DNA from: Hydrangea macrophylla
Lineage: Eukaryota; Streptophyta; Magnoliopsida; Cornales; Hydrangeaceae
Assembly: GCA_033977485.1 (NCBI GenBank)
Contig: CM066994.1
Span: forward strand, 83,948,871-84,012,870
Direction: 5' to 3'
Length of the DNA stretch: 64,000 nt
Part shown: in pieces, positions 9,789 through 19,005 of the stretch
Position numbering within the stretch: the stretch's first letter is position 1
How the letters are laid out: each line of letters starts with the position of its first letter
Translations under genes and position numbers: made by a program
Notes under the pieces: model-generated
Database searches by the model: none
Seen by the model: only the letters and a program-made list of their open reading frames with translations
Told to the model about the DNA's origin: nothing

Positions 9789-11040
9789 CTACTGGGCGGG
9801 CTTCTTTACAATGCTCTTCTCAGGCTGATCTCGCTTCCGCCAACTTCTTGAAGGCTCGTCGCTTACGTGCCCGGGGTCTTTGGTCTTTAGAAATTCTTTA
9901 GTGTCAATATATTTTTTGACCCTCTCAGCAAGTTCAACCAAGGTCACCGGTTGGTTTCTGAGAAATGACGTGGCGCACATGGTGCGTTGAACTCTCGAGT
10001 AGAAAGCTGTAATGTCGACTGTCTCGTTCAAGCTGTAGACTTGAAGCTTCTGTTGGTTGAACCGATCGACGTAACCCTTTAGCTGAAGTTTTAAAAGCCG
10101 GACTGGACTGGCTGGTCGAACCGTCGATCGGGACCTCGAACGGGCCGGTTTGAGCCTGGAATCGGGAATAATGGTTGAACCGTTCGAAATTTTAAAAATC
10201 GATAGAATTGACGGTTGAACCGGCGGTTGGGCCGGTAAAACCGATAGTTGAACTGGGAACCGGTCTTTTTTTGTATATTTTTTGTTGTTTATATATATCT
10301 ATTTTATTTTTTTTAATTATCTTTAGTATTTATGATATCATGGTCCAACCGTCCGGACCGGCCGGTTGAACCGTTTAACCCGTGAACCGGTCACCTTTTC
10401 GGTTCAAGGACCGATTTGGTTTTAAAAACATTGCCTTCAACGACTCTCCCTTCCGCTGCCTGACAGTGAGTAGCTGGGTGTCAGATTGCAATCGGTCGAG
10501 TATGCCTATGAACAGGCTGATGAAATGTTTGCTGAGCTCCTTGAAATATTTGACCGATCGGGGTATCTGGGAGTGAAACCATTGCGCGACTGAACCTTTC
10601 AAAGTGCCGGGGAAGGCCAGGCAGTATAGTTCGTCGACGTTGATAGCCAGGGCCATCTGAGCCTTGTAGGTTCGGGCGTGGTCGACAGGGCTTCCTGAGA
10701 CGTTATAAGAATTTAGATGAGGTTGTTTAAATTTGCACGGGATGGCAAACCTCGTGATCCAGCTGGAGAACAGTGACTTGGTCTTGATGTTGACATGATC
10801 CTGAGTAGGGTTCCGGCGCAGCTCTTTGGCCATTCCGTTGATTTGTTTCTCCAAATCCTTGATACGGGCCACCACTCCTTCCCGACCGATATCTGGAGCA
10901 TAGGTCGGGTCAGTGGAAGAAGCTTCTTTCTTATGGCGTGCTGTCCTCTGGGACGAGGCTCGGCTATGACTTCGGTTGATCGTGTGTCTAAGATCATCTT
11001 GTCTTCTGGCCGAGTGATCATGGGCTGATTCCCGGGTCAC
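9789..11040 (-). pseudogene. Gypsy gag polyprotein relic, split by a MITE
   Basis: The relic would have formed the retrotransposon capsid. On the minus strand the first segment (11040 to 10434) has the Retrotrans_gag pattern: a basic N-terminus, then a tyrosine-containing helix (YKAQMALAI), CLAFPGTLKGSVAQWF and the F-x-EL-x-x-x-F region. It ends at ESLKA, just where a 350-bp MITE interrupts. The C-terminal part of the same domain resumes from about 10083 to 9789, with LNETVDITAF. No zinc knuckle, protease or polymerase follows. The start given is the limit of the open frame (a GTG codon), not a proven initiation site, and a TGA lies just upstream in frame. It is clearly non-functional. Confidence 0.85.
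10084..10433. mobile_element. hAT-type MITE in gag, GGTTCAACCGG-rich
   Basis: About 350 bp. Terminal repeats are TGAAGTTTTAAAAGCC and, inward from the right, CAATGTTTTTAAAACC. The flanks are imperfect 8-mers CCTTTAGC (10076-10083) and CCTTCAAC (10434-10441). The interior is full of GGTTGAACCG/CGGTTCAACC words able to pair with each other. It falls inside a codon context that reads as continuous gag when the insertion is set aside, which supports the boundaries. Confidence 0.78.
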
Positions 11041-11273
11041 GCGTTCTCACCTCCTCCCTCTGGTAGCACGCCTATTGTCGTTGATGCCCCACAGCCTAGG
11101 GGGACGGTAGTGCAGTTCGGGCTGTCCCACAGCCTGGGGGGATGCTAGTGCAGTTTGGGCACGTCGTCGGGTCTGTAAGGGCACCCGACCACGCTCATCG
11201 TTCCCAAGCTATTCCTCAATCTGAGGGGGCTTGCTTTGTTGGGCCAGCAATGCTTCGATTTGCAACTAGGTTT
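11041..11273. other. Leader region of the gag-only element
   Basis: Non-coding sequence between gag and the duplicated primer region. It contains a short repeat of CCCACAGCCT(A/G)GGGGGA with GTGCAGTT(C/T)GGGC. Confidence 0.5.
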
Positions 11274-11672
11274 GACACTGACCCTCGAAGAGTTGTGCAA
11301 GAGCCGCAATGATTTGCTCCGGGGTCATGGGAGCCGCCGGCTGGACGCCCGATGGATCTACATGACTGTTGGCTGAGCGGTCTTCTTGCTCCTTTTAGGC
11401 GCATGATGATCAGTCAAGAGTTTTATTTTTTGAGAAATCTATCGTTTCCCACAGACGGCGCCAAACTGATGATGACGCTGACCCTCCAAGAGTTGTGCAA
11501 GAGCCGCAGTGATTTGCTCTGGGGTCATGGGAGCCACCAGCTAGACGACCGGTGGATCTACTTGACGGTTGGCTGAGCGGATTTCTTGCTCCTTTTAGGC
11601 ACATGATGATCAGTCAAGAGTTTTATTTTTTGATAAATCTGTCGTTTCCCACAGACGGTGCCAAACTGATGA
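11274..11672 (-). repeat. 200-bp tandem duplication containing the primer-binding site
   Basis: Copies 11274-11472 and 11474-11672 are offset by exactly 200 bases. They share GAGTTGTGCAAGAGCCGCA, CTTGCTCCTTTTAGGC, AGTTTTATTTTTTGA and CCCACAGACGG(C/T)GCCAAACTGATGAT. Read on the minus strand the last word is TTTGGCGCCGTCTGTGGG-like, the usual sequence following the 5' LTR in many plant Gypsy elements. The unit includes the last bases of the LTR, so both the LTR edge and the primer site are present twice. Confidence 0.82.
11643..11666 (-). other. Primer-binding site next to the 5' LTR
   Basis: On the minus strand, TTTGGCACCGTCTGTGGGAA follows the LTR terminus after one or two bases. The upstream duplicate at about 11447-11466 has the more usual TGGCGCCG form, so the LTR-adjacent copy has lost a CpG (C to T). 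Confidence 0.7.
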
Positions 11673-12528
11673 TGCCTAAATTTGGGTTAGAGTTATGAAG
11701 AAGAAGACGAGAAATTGTATGTGGTTCGGCTCTGTTACTGAAGAGACTTACGTCTACGTGTGTGTCAGATCACTGGCACTATCAAATCGCCGGGGGTCTT
11801 TGGTGAACCAACAATGGGAATGGAGTTACCAGAGATCGGCCGGATAAGTGTATGCGTGTGAGATAAGTATGCGATCCATCTCTATAGGGGTGAGGGATTT
11901 CTTTTATAGTGCAAGAAACCTCCTCGTATAAGGTAAGTAATTTGATAAGGCAATACAATCTGATTGGGATTGATTAGCACAAATCGTGGGAGTTTTTTTT
12001 AATTGGATTAGGAAACAATCTACACTTTCCATAACTCTTCTAACTTGTATAGGAAACTGCCTGGAACGTTCTAGACCACGGCTTGTGAGCTTGGCTGAGT
12101 CGTGCCCGTGACGAACTGTGCCTGTGAGGCATAACCGACCTGCTGGTTGGGCTTTGTGAATATACCGCTCGGGAGTCTGCTGACCTCTGCCCTGGAGACG
12201 ATTCGATCGGTCCCTCGTTGATCTGGCATCCCTTGACGTGGACATGGAGCTTTGCTCTTATTAACTGAACATTCTGATAGTTTTCTGATCTGCTTAGGAA
12301 ACTGTTGGAGTCCGAGCTGTTTGGGATGTGCCTCTGGACTAGCTGAGTTATTCCCGAGCTGTATTGTGACTGGACAATGCTATCCCGACCTAGGGGTCGG
12401 GCTTTTCCTCTGGCAGAGCCCTGCGCTATAGGATTAGGAGGCCCAGGGGCCTGCAAGCACTAGGGAAAGGGGTCGGTCGCCGAGTAGAACTGCTCGGTCA
12501 TAGAGTAGAGCCAATTTTGGGTGTATCA
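11667..12528 (-). repeat. 5' LTR of the gag-only Gypsy element
   Basis: An 862-bp LTR running TGATGATGCCTAA to GGGTGTATCA on the plus strand, homologous to 6808-8497. A strong TATA box lies at 11901-11910 on the minus strand (ACTATAAAAG). About 630 bp of U3 lies above it and 235 bp of R/U5 below it. The open frames at 11904-12456 also occur in the other LTR and are not genes. Confidence 0.88.
11901..11910 (-). promoter_or_regulatory. TATA box of the gag-only element LTR
   Basis: ACTATAAAAG on the minus strand. The matching site in the 3' LTR (about 7034) has decayed to a GTACTACAAAAG-like form. Confidence 0.6.
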
Positions 12529-12589
12529 CTTTCGGTTATTTTGTGTGCTGGATATTTTTTGGCTTGTTCTGGGGTGTTAGTGCTGTGTT

Positions 12590-13695
12590 TGGTATGAAGG
12601 ACAAGTACACGGTGAAAAGCGCGTACCAAATGCTTAATGTTTGGTTGGAAGAGGAACACGGAGGTATTGGACCATCAACGGCTGCTACGAATTCAGACCC
12701 ATGGAAATCTATCTGGAAAGCTAAAACTGTTCTGAAGGTCCGTCACTTTATTTGGTGAGCATATAAGAACATTATCCCGGCTTTTGGAAATCTTCACAAA
12801 CGGGGTATCCCAGTTGATCCTTGGTGCCCGGGATGCAAAATGCAAAAAGAATCGACCTTCCATGTGCTGGTGGAATGTAAATGGGCCCGTAAAGTATGGA
12901 AAAGGGTCCTTGCTAAGGACACCTTACTTGGCTTGCCATGCCCTGATTTTCCCACGTGGTGGGATGCCTTGTGCCTGGTCATTGGTAATGATAAATTTAA
13001 TATTATTTGTTATTCTTTTTGGGTCATTTGGTTACAAAGGAATAGGCTGGTTTTTGATGGTCGAAGATGCTCACCAGATGAGGCAGTGTCTCATGTCAAT
13101 GAACTTGTTGAAGAGTACGAAACCATTATCAATACGGGGAACGGGATTCAGAGGATTGAAAAAGATCACAAGTAGCAAGGCCCCCCTATGAGCTGGTTGA
13201 AAATAAACTGTGATGGTGCTTTCTAAACACGAAGGAACTCAGTCTCGGCTTGGTGTGGATGTCAGAGATCATGAAGGAAAGGTGATTGGTGCTATTGCCA
13301 AGAACGAAAATCCGTGCTTGACAGTTGATCTTGTTGAAGCTCTGGCATTGAAACAAGCCGTGATGTTTGCACGGGAGCTGGAGGTTAGATGTGCCATCTT
13401 CGAAACTGATTCTCTGAATCTAGTTAGACTTGTTAATGCGGAAGAACAGTGTACTGCCACACATGGTTTTGTGGTTGAGGATGTTAAAACAATGCTGGGA
13501 GACTTTCATGAAGCAATTGTGCAACATGCCTGTAGAAAGAGTAATCAAGCTGCCCATGCTTTAGCAAAGGTTAGCTTATCTATTGACGATAAAGTTGTTT
13601 GGTTGAATAGTTGTCCTTGTAGGTCTTAGATTGTCCTCCTGGACATTGCTCAATAAATACCTCTCTTTCTCTCAAAAATAAAAAAATAAATAAAG
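12590..13695 (+). pseudogene. LINE 3' end: zinc-binding and RNase H region of ORF2
   Basis: The relic encodes the last part of a plant L1-type reverse transcriptase polyprotein. First comes the zf-RVT region: YTVKSAYQML, KVRHFIW, then CPGC…ESTFHVLVEC…ARKVW, with the spaced Cys/His residues visible. Then follows an RVT_3-type RNase H: KINCDGAF, LGVDVRDHEGKVIGAIAK, FETDSLNLVRLV and the terminal CRKSNQAAHALAK. Frames are broken near 12607, 12756, 13172 and 13224 by stops or single-base shifts. A 3' untranslated stretch and a short A-rich tail (about 13670-13695) follow. The copy is 5'-truncated, the usual fate of LINE insertions, and is inactive. Confidence 0.88.
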
Positions 13696-13696
13696 G

Positions 13697-14045
13697 GAGG
13701 AAAGAGGCATTCTTTTGGTCCCATCCCAGTGATCACACCATTTTCCCATCCATCTAGAAGTGGATGGATTGGGAGAAAGAGGAGGTTTCCCTCTTTTGAC
13801 CTTTATTTATTTTTTCACTCTCTTATTAGAAAGTGTGAAGGTATAGAAGTAAAACATCAATATTATTTTGTTTCATTTATCATTTCATCCTTTATTCAAC
13901 CAAACAAAAGAACAGGCCCCCTTCCTTTTCTTAGGTTCCTCGTCCCTCCCATCCTCCATCCCTCCTAAAGCTTGCATCAATGTCACAATCGAATATTGAT
14001 CCTGGCGTATTCGTGGGTCTGTTCTCGATTGTTAATTCTCCCCAT
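13697..14045. other. Possible MITE or intergenic remnant
   Basis: The edges carry GGGAGGAAAGAGG and CCATCCCTCCT, which could be weak terminal repeats. A local hairpin (CCCATCCATCTAGAAGTGGATGG) lies at about 13746-13768. No flanking duplication could be confirmed, so no class is assigned. Confidence 0.35.
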
Positions 14046-14050
14046 CCCCC

Positions 14051-14051
<1 letters not shown>

Positions 14052-14083
<32 letters not shown>
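14052..14083 (+). repeat. Run of 32 cytosines
   Basis: An uninterrupted C tract preceded by a CCCCATCCCCCT lead-in. Such long poly-C tracts are uncommon in plant DNA. The length may be partly an assembly or read error. Confidence 0.9.
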
Positions 14084-14591
14084 TTCTTTTCAGTGTTTTT
14101 GAACTGTTACTGCTTTTTATTAGATACTAGAATTTTGCATCCTTTTTTTTTGGATTTTTCTTCACCTTAGTGAGAGAACTCTCCCATTTAGGATTCCCTT
14201 GATTGTTTAAGTTACCGAGGAGTGTTCCCTATTTCTTATGCTGGCCACGGCAATACTGGAAACTAATGTTTTTTTTTCCCCTTTCATGGCAGGACACTTT
14301 TCTTGCTAAAAACCCGTCTTGGAATTCCATTTTACATTCGGGGGACCTCAAATCTAATATCTGAAGCTTTCACAATGTTATGCCTCATATGTTGTTTGAA
14401 ATCCTTTTATACGAATAATTGTAATCGTAAGCACGTTTTGTAATCTTCAATGGAGGTGGTCGTCTCCTCTGTTCTTGATACAAATTGCAAAGGGACATTG
14501 TTGTATGCACATACTTGTATGGTTCAACAGCAGAACTATATTTTTCTGCCAGACTTTTTATATAAAGGAAAAGACCTATAGGTACATTGTC
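14084..14591. other. Non-coding sequence, nothing recognised
   Basis: Mixed-composition DNA with T-runs. It could include an old transcribed region, but no exon or domain can be supported. Confidence 0.35.
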
Positions 14592-14654
14592 TTAGGTAAT
14601 TCTTCTACTGTTTTGAATCTTATTAGGTAATTCTTCTACTGTTTTGAAATCTTA
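14592..14654. repeat. Tandem duplication, 31-bp unit
   Basis: TTAGGTAATTCTTCTACTG followed by TTTTGAA(A)TCTTA occurs twice back to back, with a single-base length difference. Confidence 0.8.
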
Positions 14655-15050
14655 TTGGTCTACGTGTATAATTGTGTCTATATGGTACATAGGTGGACCA
14701 ATAGTACATTAAAATAGGACGGAAAACTAACAAAGGATTATGTGCTAAAGTGGTGTCCTTTTATCAGATGAGGAACTGACGCTACTAGTTTTTTGGCACA
14801 TCATTGTTAATATGTTGCAATGTATTTGTAGGTGAGCTTTTGATCATAACCAAGCAAATGATGCACGATTCGCCACTACTAAAAACTTGAGTGGGAATCT
14901 CATGAGATAATCTTAGATATTTCTTTTGATAAGTCTTCCATCAAAGAGGAATGGGATAGAAATAAAGAGAATGGGGGACTACAAGGCCAAGGACGGGATC
15001 AGAAGTCAAATGGGTAGAGGGAATAAGGTTTGGTGGAGAGAAGGTAGAAG
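14655..15050. other. Intergenic DNA, nothing recognised
   Basis: Left flank of the Copia solo LTR. No features were found. Confidence 0.4.
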
Positions 15051-15736
15051 TGTTGGGGGGGAATATATATGTAAATAATATATATACACACATGCATACG
15101 GGTCGGGTATAGGACGTATCTAGTGGAATTAACCCGACGAATCGATATGACGGTGTTGTTACGAACCCGGCAAGAACCCCACGAACTGTTGCGATTGGAT
15201 TACCTGTGTATGTTCTTAGGCTTCGAACTGGTCGTGAGAATACCTACTAGAGACACCCCCTTTGTATCCACGTGCTAAGTCCCAAGCTTCTTGTGTCATT
15301 GAAGCTAGAGAGAGAAAACGAACCAAAGGAGAGAGGGAGAGGCAGCCGTAGGTTATGGAGAGAGAGAGAGATTGTATTGTTATATTATATCTCTCATGTA
15401 CATATCATATATATACATATATACATATCCTCTATGGCTTAGGGTTTAACTTGGTTTCCAATACTAATCCTAATAGGATTACTTGGAGGTTAAGTCAAGC
15501 CCTTTGGACCCCGGGTCCATGATTTTATGTGGGTGACCCAATATCCCACAAATAAGAGTAATATTTGGGACACAATCTTCATACAACTTTCATACAACCT
15601 CCCCAAAAGATGTGTCTATCTCTTTCCTGTGTCACTGTGACTTCACAGGAAAGAGATAGACACATCTTTTGGGGAGATTGTATAAAAGTTGTATGAAGGT
15701 TGTGTCCCAAGTATTACCCCACAAATAATTCTAACA
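15051..15736 (-). mobile_element. Copia-type solo LTR, minus strand, with nested MITE
   Basis: Read on the minus strand it begins TGTTAGAATTATTTGTGGG at 15736 and ends CCCCCCCAACA at 15051. A leader-like CTCTCTCTC segment and TATA-rich sequence lie between (around 15355-15425). Without the 162-bp MITE and its duplication it is about 513 bp, a normal Copia LTR length. No partner LTR or internal region is present. The 5-bp flanks (AGAAG and GTATA) do not match, so the target duplication has decayed or recombination was between different copies. Confidence 0.65.
15556..15717. mobile_element. Near-perfect hairpin MITE, MULE-type
   Basis: Two arms of about 70 bp pair almost perfectly around a GTGTCACTGTGACTTCACA centre. 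Arms include TTGGGACACAA, CATACAACTTT and CCCCAAAAGATGTGTCTATC. It is flanked by the 11-mer CCCACAAATAA at 15545-15555 and 15718-15728, consistent with a 9-11 bp Mutator-type target duplication. The very low arm divergence suggests recent movement or a strong foldback RNA source. Confidence 0.8.
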
Positions 15737-16162
15737 GTATAAATGAAGATTAAAGGTGGGTAGGTGGCGAAGTAAAGGTGGAGGGTGGGGGTGTGACTAG
15801 TTGTTTGGTGAGGAAGTAAATGAAGAGGTAGGAGAGGAACCTGAAAGAGATAGGGATGGATTACCCGGTGGTAAGCAAACTAAGAAGTGGTTTGGGAGGA
15901 CGTCGCTGATCAGAGCGTATCTAAAATCAGCAATTTATGTTGTTCAGGAGCCACCAGAAAATCGTAAATGCAGCCCAGCCCTACTATTCATTGGGCCAAA
16001 ACTAAGCCCATAATTAATCTCAGGGTAGGTTATCCTATGGGCTTAGTTAGGATAAAAGTTAGGATTAAATCTGAAAATGAAAAAAAAAAAAAAAAAAAAA
16101 AGAAAAAAAAAGAAAAAAAAAGAGAAAAAGAGAAAAAAAAAAGAAGGTCTTTTTGTTCTTAA
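15737..16162. other. Intergenic DNA with a 62-bp A-rich tract
   Basis: 16080-16142 is almost pure A with scattered G. The segment before it (15970-16070, containing CAGCCCTACTATTCATTGGGCC) recurs at 16388-16413 in the loop of the next foldback. This points to local duplication around that element. Confidence 0.55.
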
Positions 16163-16606
16163 GAAGTTATCCCAAATTTATAATTTCATCTAATACCACC
16201 CACCAATGGATTAGAGTTATCTTGCTCTCTATGAGATAAAAATCTAGTTCAGTACTATTTTATCCTGTCCAATGACGCCACCAAACACCAGTTATCCTAT
16301 CCTACCTCTTATCCTGAATACCAAACAAAAAAACTTGCTGGTGTCTAGGATATGGGCTTAGTTAGGATAAAAGTTATCCTATCCTACCCAGCCCTACTAT
16401 TCATTGGGCCAAAATTTTATAGCAGCAAGATTTTTTGTTTGGTGGTCAAGATAAAATAGGATAACTTTTATCCTATCCGGCGTTTAGTGATGCCATTGGA
16501 CAGGATAAAATAATCTTGAACTAGATTTTTATCCCATGGAGAGTGGGATAACTCTAACCCATGGGTGGGGGGATTAGGTGAGATTAGAAATTTGAGGATA
16601 ACTTTT
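16163..16606. mobile_element. Large foldback element, arms of about 180 bp
   Basis: Left arm 16163-16340 and right arm 16424-16606 are inverted copies, sharing AGTTATCC, TTAGAGTTATC, ATAAAAATCTAGTTCA, TTTTATCCTGTCCAATG and CAAACAAAAAA(T/A)CTTGCTG. An 80-bp loop separates them. There is no coding capacity. The class is uncertain because no flanking duplication is clear. Confidence 0.75.
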
Positions 16607-16616
16607 TGGAACCAAT

Positions 16617-16640
16617 ATATATATATATATATATATATAC
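16617..16640. repeat. AT microsatellite
   Basis: (AT)n of about 12 units. Confidence 0.85.
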
Positions 16641-16647
16641 ATATTTA

Positions 16648-16817
16648 CAAAGATTCTCTAAAGAGGACCACCTCTCTTTATTAAAGAGAGGACCTCTGTT
16701 TTGGCCGTTGGATTGTGTTTAAAAACTGTGAAATGACAAAACTGCCATTAATGAAAACACGATCCGACGGCCAAAACAGAGGTCCTCTCTTTAATAAAAA
16801 GAGGGCGCCCTCTTTAT
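16648..16817. mobile_element. Foldback MITE with CTCTCTTTATTAAAGAGAG arms
   Basis: Left arm 16648-16713 and right arm 16752-16817 are inverted copies containing AGAGGTCCTCTCTTTAATA and GGCC(A/G)…AAAACAGAGG words. A GTTTAAAAACTGTGAAATGAC centre separates them. A one-armed relative lies at 3430-3532. Confidence 0.72.
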
Positions 16818-16859
16818 AGCCTGACTGTACATATTTATATATATATTTTAAGATTTGTG

Positions 16860-17150
16860 GTTTTTTTTTTTCCTTTTTCACTTCTCAATTTTTTTTTTCA
16901 GATCCATTTTTTTTTTTTCCTTTTTCATATATTCTTTTTTTCTTCTTTTCATTTTCAGATCTACCATTTAAAATAATTTTTTTTTAGATCTCTCTTTTTT
17001 CTTTTTCTTTTTCTTTTTCTTTTTCTTTTTCTTTTTCTCTTTTATTTTCCCACTCATATCTCCCCCTTTTTTTTTTTCCAAATTTTTTTCTTTTCCTCCT
17101 TTTTCAATTTCATCTCTTTTTTTTTTTCCCTTCAGACCCCATTTTTTGGG
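16860..17150. repeat. Pyrimidine-rich low-complexity DNA
   Basis: T-runs interspersed with TTTTTC repeats; (CTTTTT)n lies at about 16995-17037. No gene is present. Confidence 0.8.
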
Positions 17151-18199
17151 TGTTAAAAATCAATAATTTAGTTATTATCCGAAACTTATATCTGGGAACG
17201 ACCAAACACAGGATTTGGATATAACAGCTAACCTGACAGTTTTATCCAACACGTTCCAAACACAAGACAGCATAACAGCTTATCCTACAAGATTACTTTC
17301 CAATCCGATTCTGTCTTATCCTGTTCTATTCGACAGTTTTATCCGACCTACCAAACGAGGCCCCATAGTCATGGGGTTATATAACTTCGGTCCTTGAAGT
17401 TCTAATTTTGACACTCATATCCTTTCAATTTCTCCTTAAGTTCAATATAGTCAATTCATCAATTTTTTTAATACATTTTTTTTTACTCATTTAGGTACAA
17501 TATATGGGTGTAAAGCGTAATGTTCACATGAATTTACCATTACGCCCCTAATGGCATCTCACTCATACATCATGTGACTATTTATTTCAAAAGTTGTAAA
17601 AGATTCTCACAAATGGACCACATTGAGCCTAAATTGAAGCTTTAAAGACCAAAATGTCAAAATGAAAACTGTAGAGACCAAAGTGGCAACACACCCACAC
17701 TACAAGTGTGCAAAGCGTAATTTACCTATAATCAAGGGTAGAGCATCCCCCAGGTAATAGGTGTAATTAGCCCCTCCAGATTTTTCAAAAAAATAGTTGT
17801 GTTTAATATTTCGACACAATTATAATTCAACCAACCTTGAGTATTTGTTCCACCACCTTTCCTTATAATTTGTCAAATTAGCAACCTAATTGTTTTACCA
17901 TTAGTCAAGTTTTACAAATTACAATAAGTGATCAACCTTTATTATGAAAAAACGTAAGATATACAAAAAATTTTGCTCGTATGTATTAATAAAGACAAAA
18001 AATATTGTCTCGGCCACTGAAACATCGTATAAGTCCGTGGGTATGACATCCCAGCCCCCCCAAAATAAAACTTGATTCTGGCATTGCTTATAGCGTTAAT
18101 ATTTAACATCCAGCCTCAAGACTGCCGATCCATGAATACCCATCAAACCCATACTTCAATGCCTTTGCCACCCCCTTAGTGCTATTATTATTGATCAAC
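17151..18199. other. Intergenic DNA with decayed repeat fragments
   Basis: 17190-17370 has TTATCC, ACCAAACACAGG and ACCAAACGAGGCCCCAT words typical of decayed MITEs. 17390-17700 contains TTCGGTCCTTGAAGTT and GAGACCAAAGTGGCAAC in loosely inverted order. No boundaries could be set. Confidence 0.4.
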
Positions 18200-18270
18200 A
18201 ACCATGAAGCTAACCACTCCCTTAGTGCTATTATTGCTGATTGTAGATTTCTTTTTGTTTGCTATATTTT
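18200..18270 (+). pseudogene. LINE RNase H fragment, upstream of nested insertion
   Basis: One plus-strand frame reads SLSAIIADCRFL up to the edge of the inserted LTR. A matching RNase H tail (HILREGNRCADTLATLG) begins just after the LTR's other edge at 33074. Both are standard blocks of plant LINE RNase H in this order, so they are two halves of one element split by the family-B LTR. Confidence 0.68.
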
Positions 18271-19005
18271 TGGTTCGGACGTGCCAGAGCCTTGTTAGGT
18301 AGACCCAAACTAATAAACACAAAATTTTCTAAGTCACTTGTGTGAGCGATACACAAGGTTTGGAAATCTGACTTCTATCAAAACAATTGTGATGGCCAAG
18401 TAAGAAAGTACCCTTGGCCTAAGGTCCCTAGACAGTACTGAAGCGCACAAGTCTAGCAAGTGATGAAAGCAAGCAAGAGAAATTAAATAAAAAGAGCATT
18501 TTTATTTAATTGATGGAAAGGAAAAATTACAAGTAATTGAAAGCTAAGAAAGCCTAAGAAAAATAAAAGGATGCTTTTATTTGCCTAAAACTAAGAATGC
18601 ATGTTGAATGCTTTGGGAATGCTGTTTAGAATGCGGTTTGTCGAAATGACGCGGAGTGAGTTGGAAAGCTGGCCTGCCTGCAGATTTATAGCGGCCTGGA
18701 CTGATTGAGATAAGGCAAGTAAATATCCTCCATAATTATCTGGTATAAAAATACCAGATTTTATATCCATATCTGATAAAACCTTCCATATCTTCACCAA
18801 TATATATATATATATATATATGTATCTTGAATGTGGTCCATATATGGTCTTGATACAGCTGCCTTTGCCTTCAAGCAAGAGATATACTTCCATAAGTTTG
18901 ATATTATCTTTTAATATTATGATAATATTATATTTCCCAATGTGATAATATCATACCATAGTATTTATCACCATAAGAGAGATTGTAAACTTCCCATAAT
19001 GGACC
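18271..19005 (-). mobile_element. Tat-like LTR (family B), right part on the minus strand
   Basis: It begins TGGTTCGGACGTGCCAGAGCC and continues with the same order as the LTR at 35549-37455 (TTGTTAGGTAGACCC, AAATTTTCTAA, CTAGACA(G/A)T(A/G)(C/T)TGAAGC). A conserved TATA box follows on the minus strand (GATTTATAGCGGCC, about 18683). It is interrupted at 19005 by the Tat element and resumes at 32465. The flanks ATTTT (18266-18270) and CTTTT (33069-33073) match in four of five bases. Confidence 0.72.

Larger units (their letters stand above)
6808..12528 (-). mobile_element. Gag-only Gypsy LTR retrotransposon derivative, complete ends
   Basis: A minus-strand element with two LTRs (5' LTR 11667-12528, 3' LTR 6808-8497 interrupted by a hAT-type insertion). 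It is flanked by the identical 5-mers CTTTC at 6803-6807 and 12529-12533. Inside are a primer-binding region next to the 5' LTR, a gag relic, a tandem-repeat-rich 3' region, and a G-rich polypurine tract beside the 3' LTR. Reverse transcriptase, RNase H and integrase are absent, so it would have depended on another element for movement. The LTRs differ at many positions and gag is broken, so it is not recent. Confidence 0.88.

Noticed and set aside
12534..12590. LINE reading frame continuing across the gag-only Gypsy insertion to the left flank at 6803
   Set aside because: No LINE-like sequence was found left of 6803. The LINE more likely starts, 5'-truncated, near 12590.
13210..13629. Possible host RNase H gene
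   Set aside because: It follows a LINE zinc-binding region in order and is followed by an A-rich tail; it is the C-terminal part of a dead LINE.
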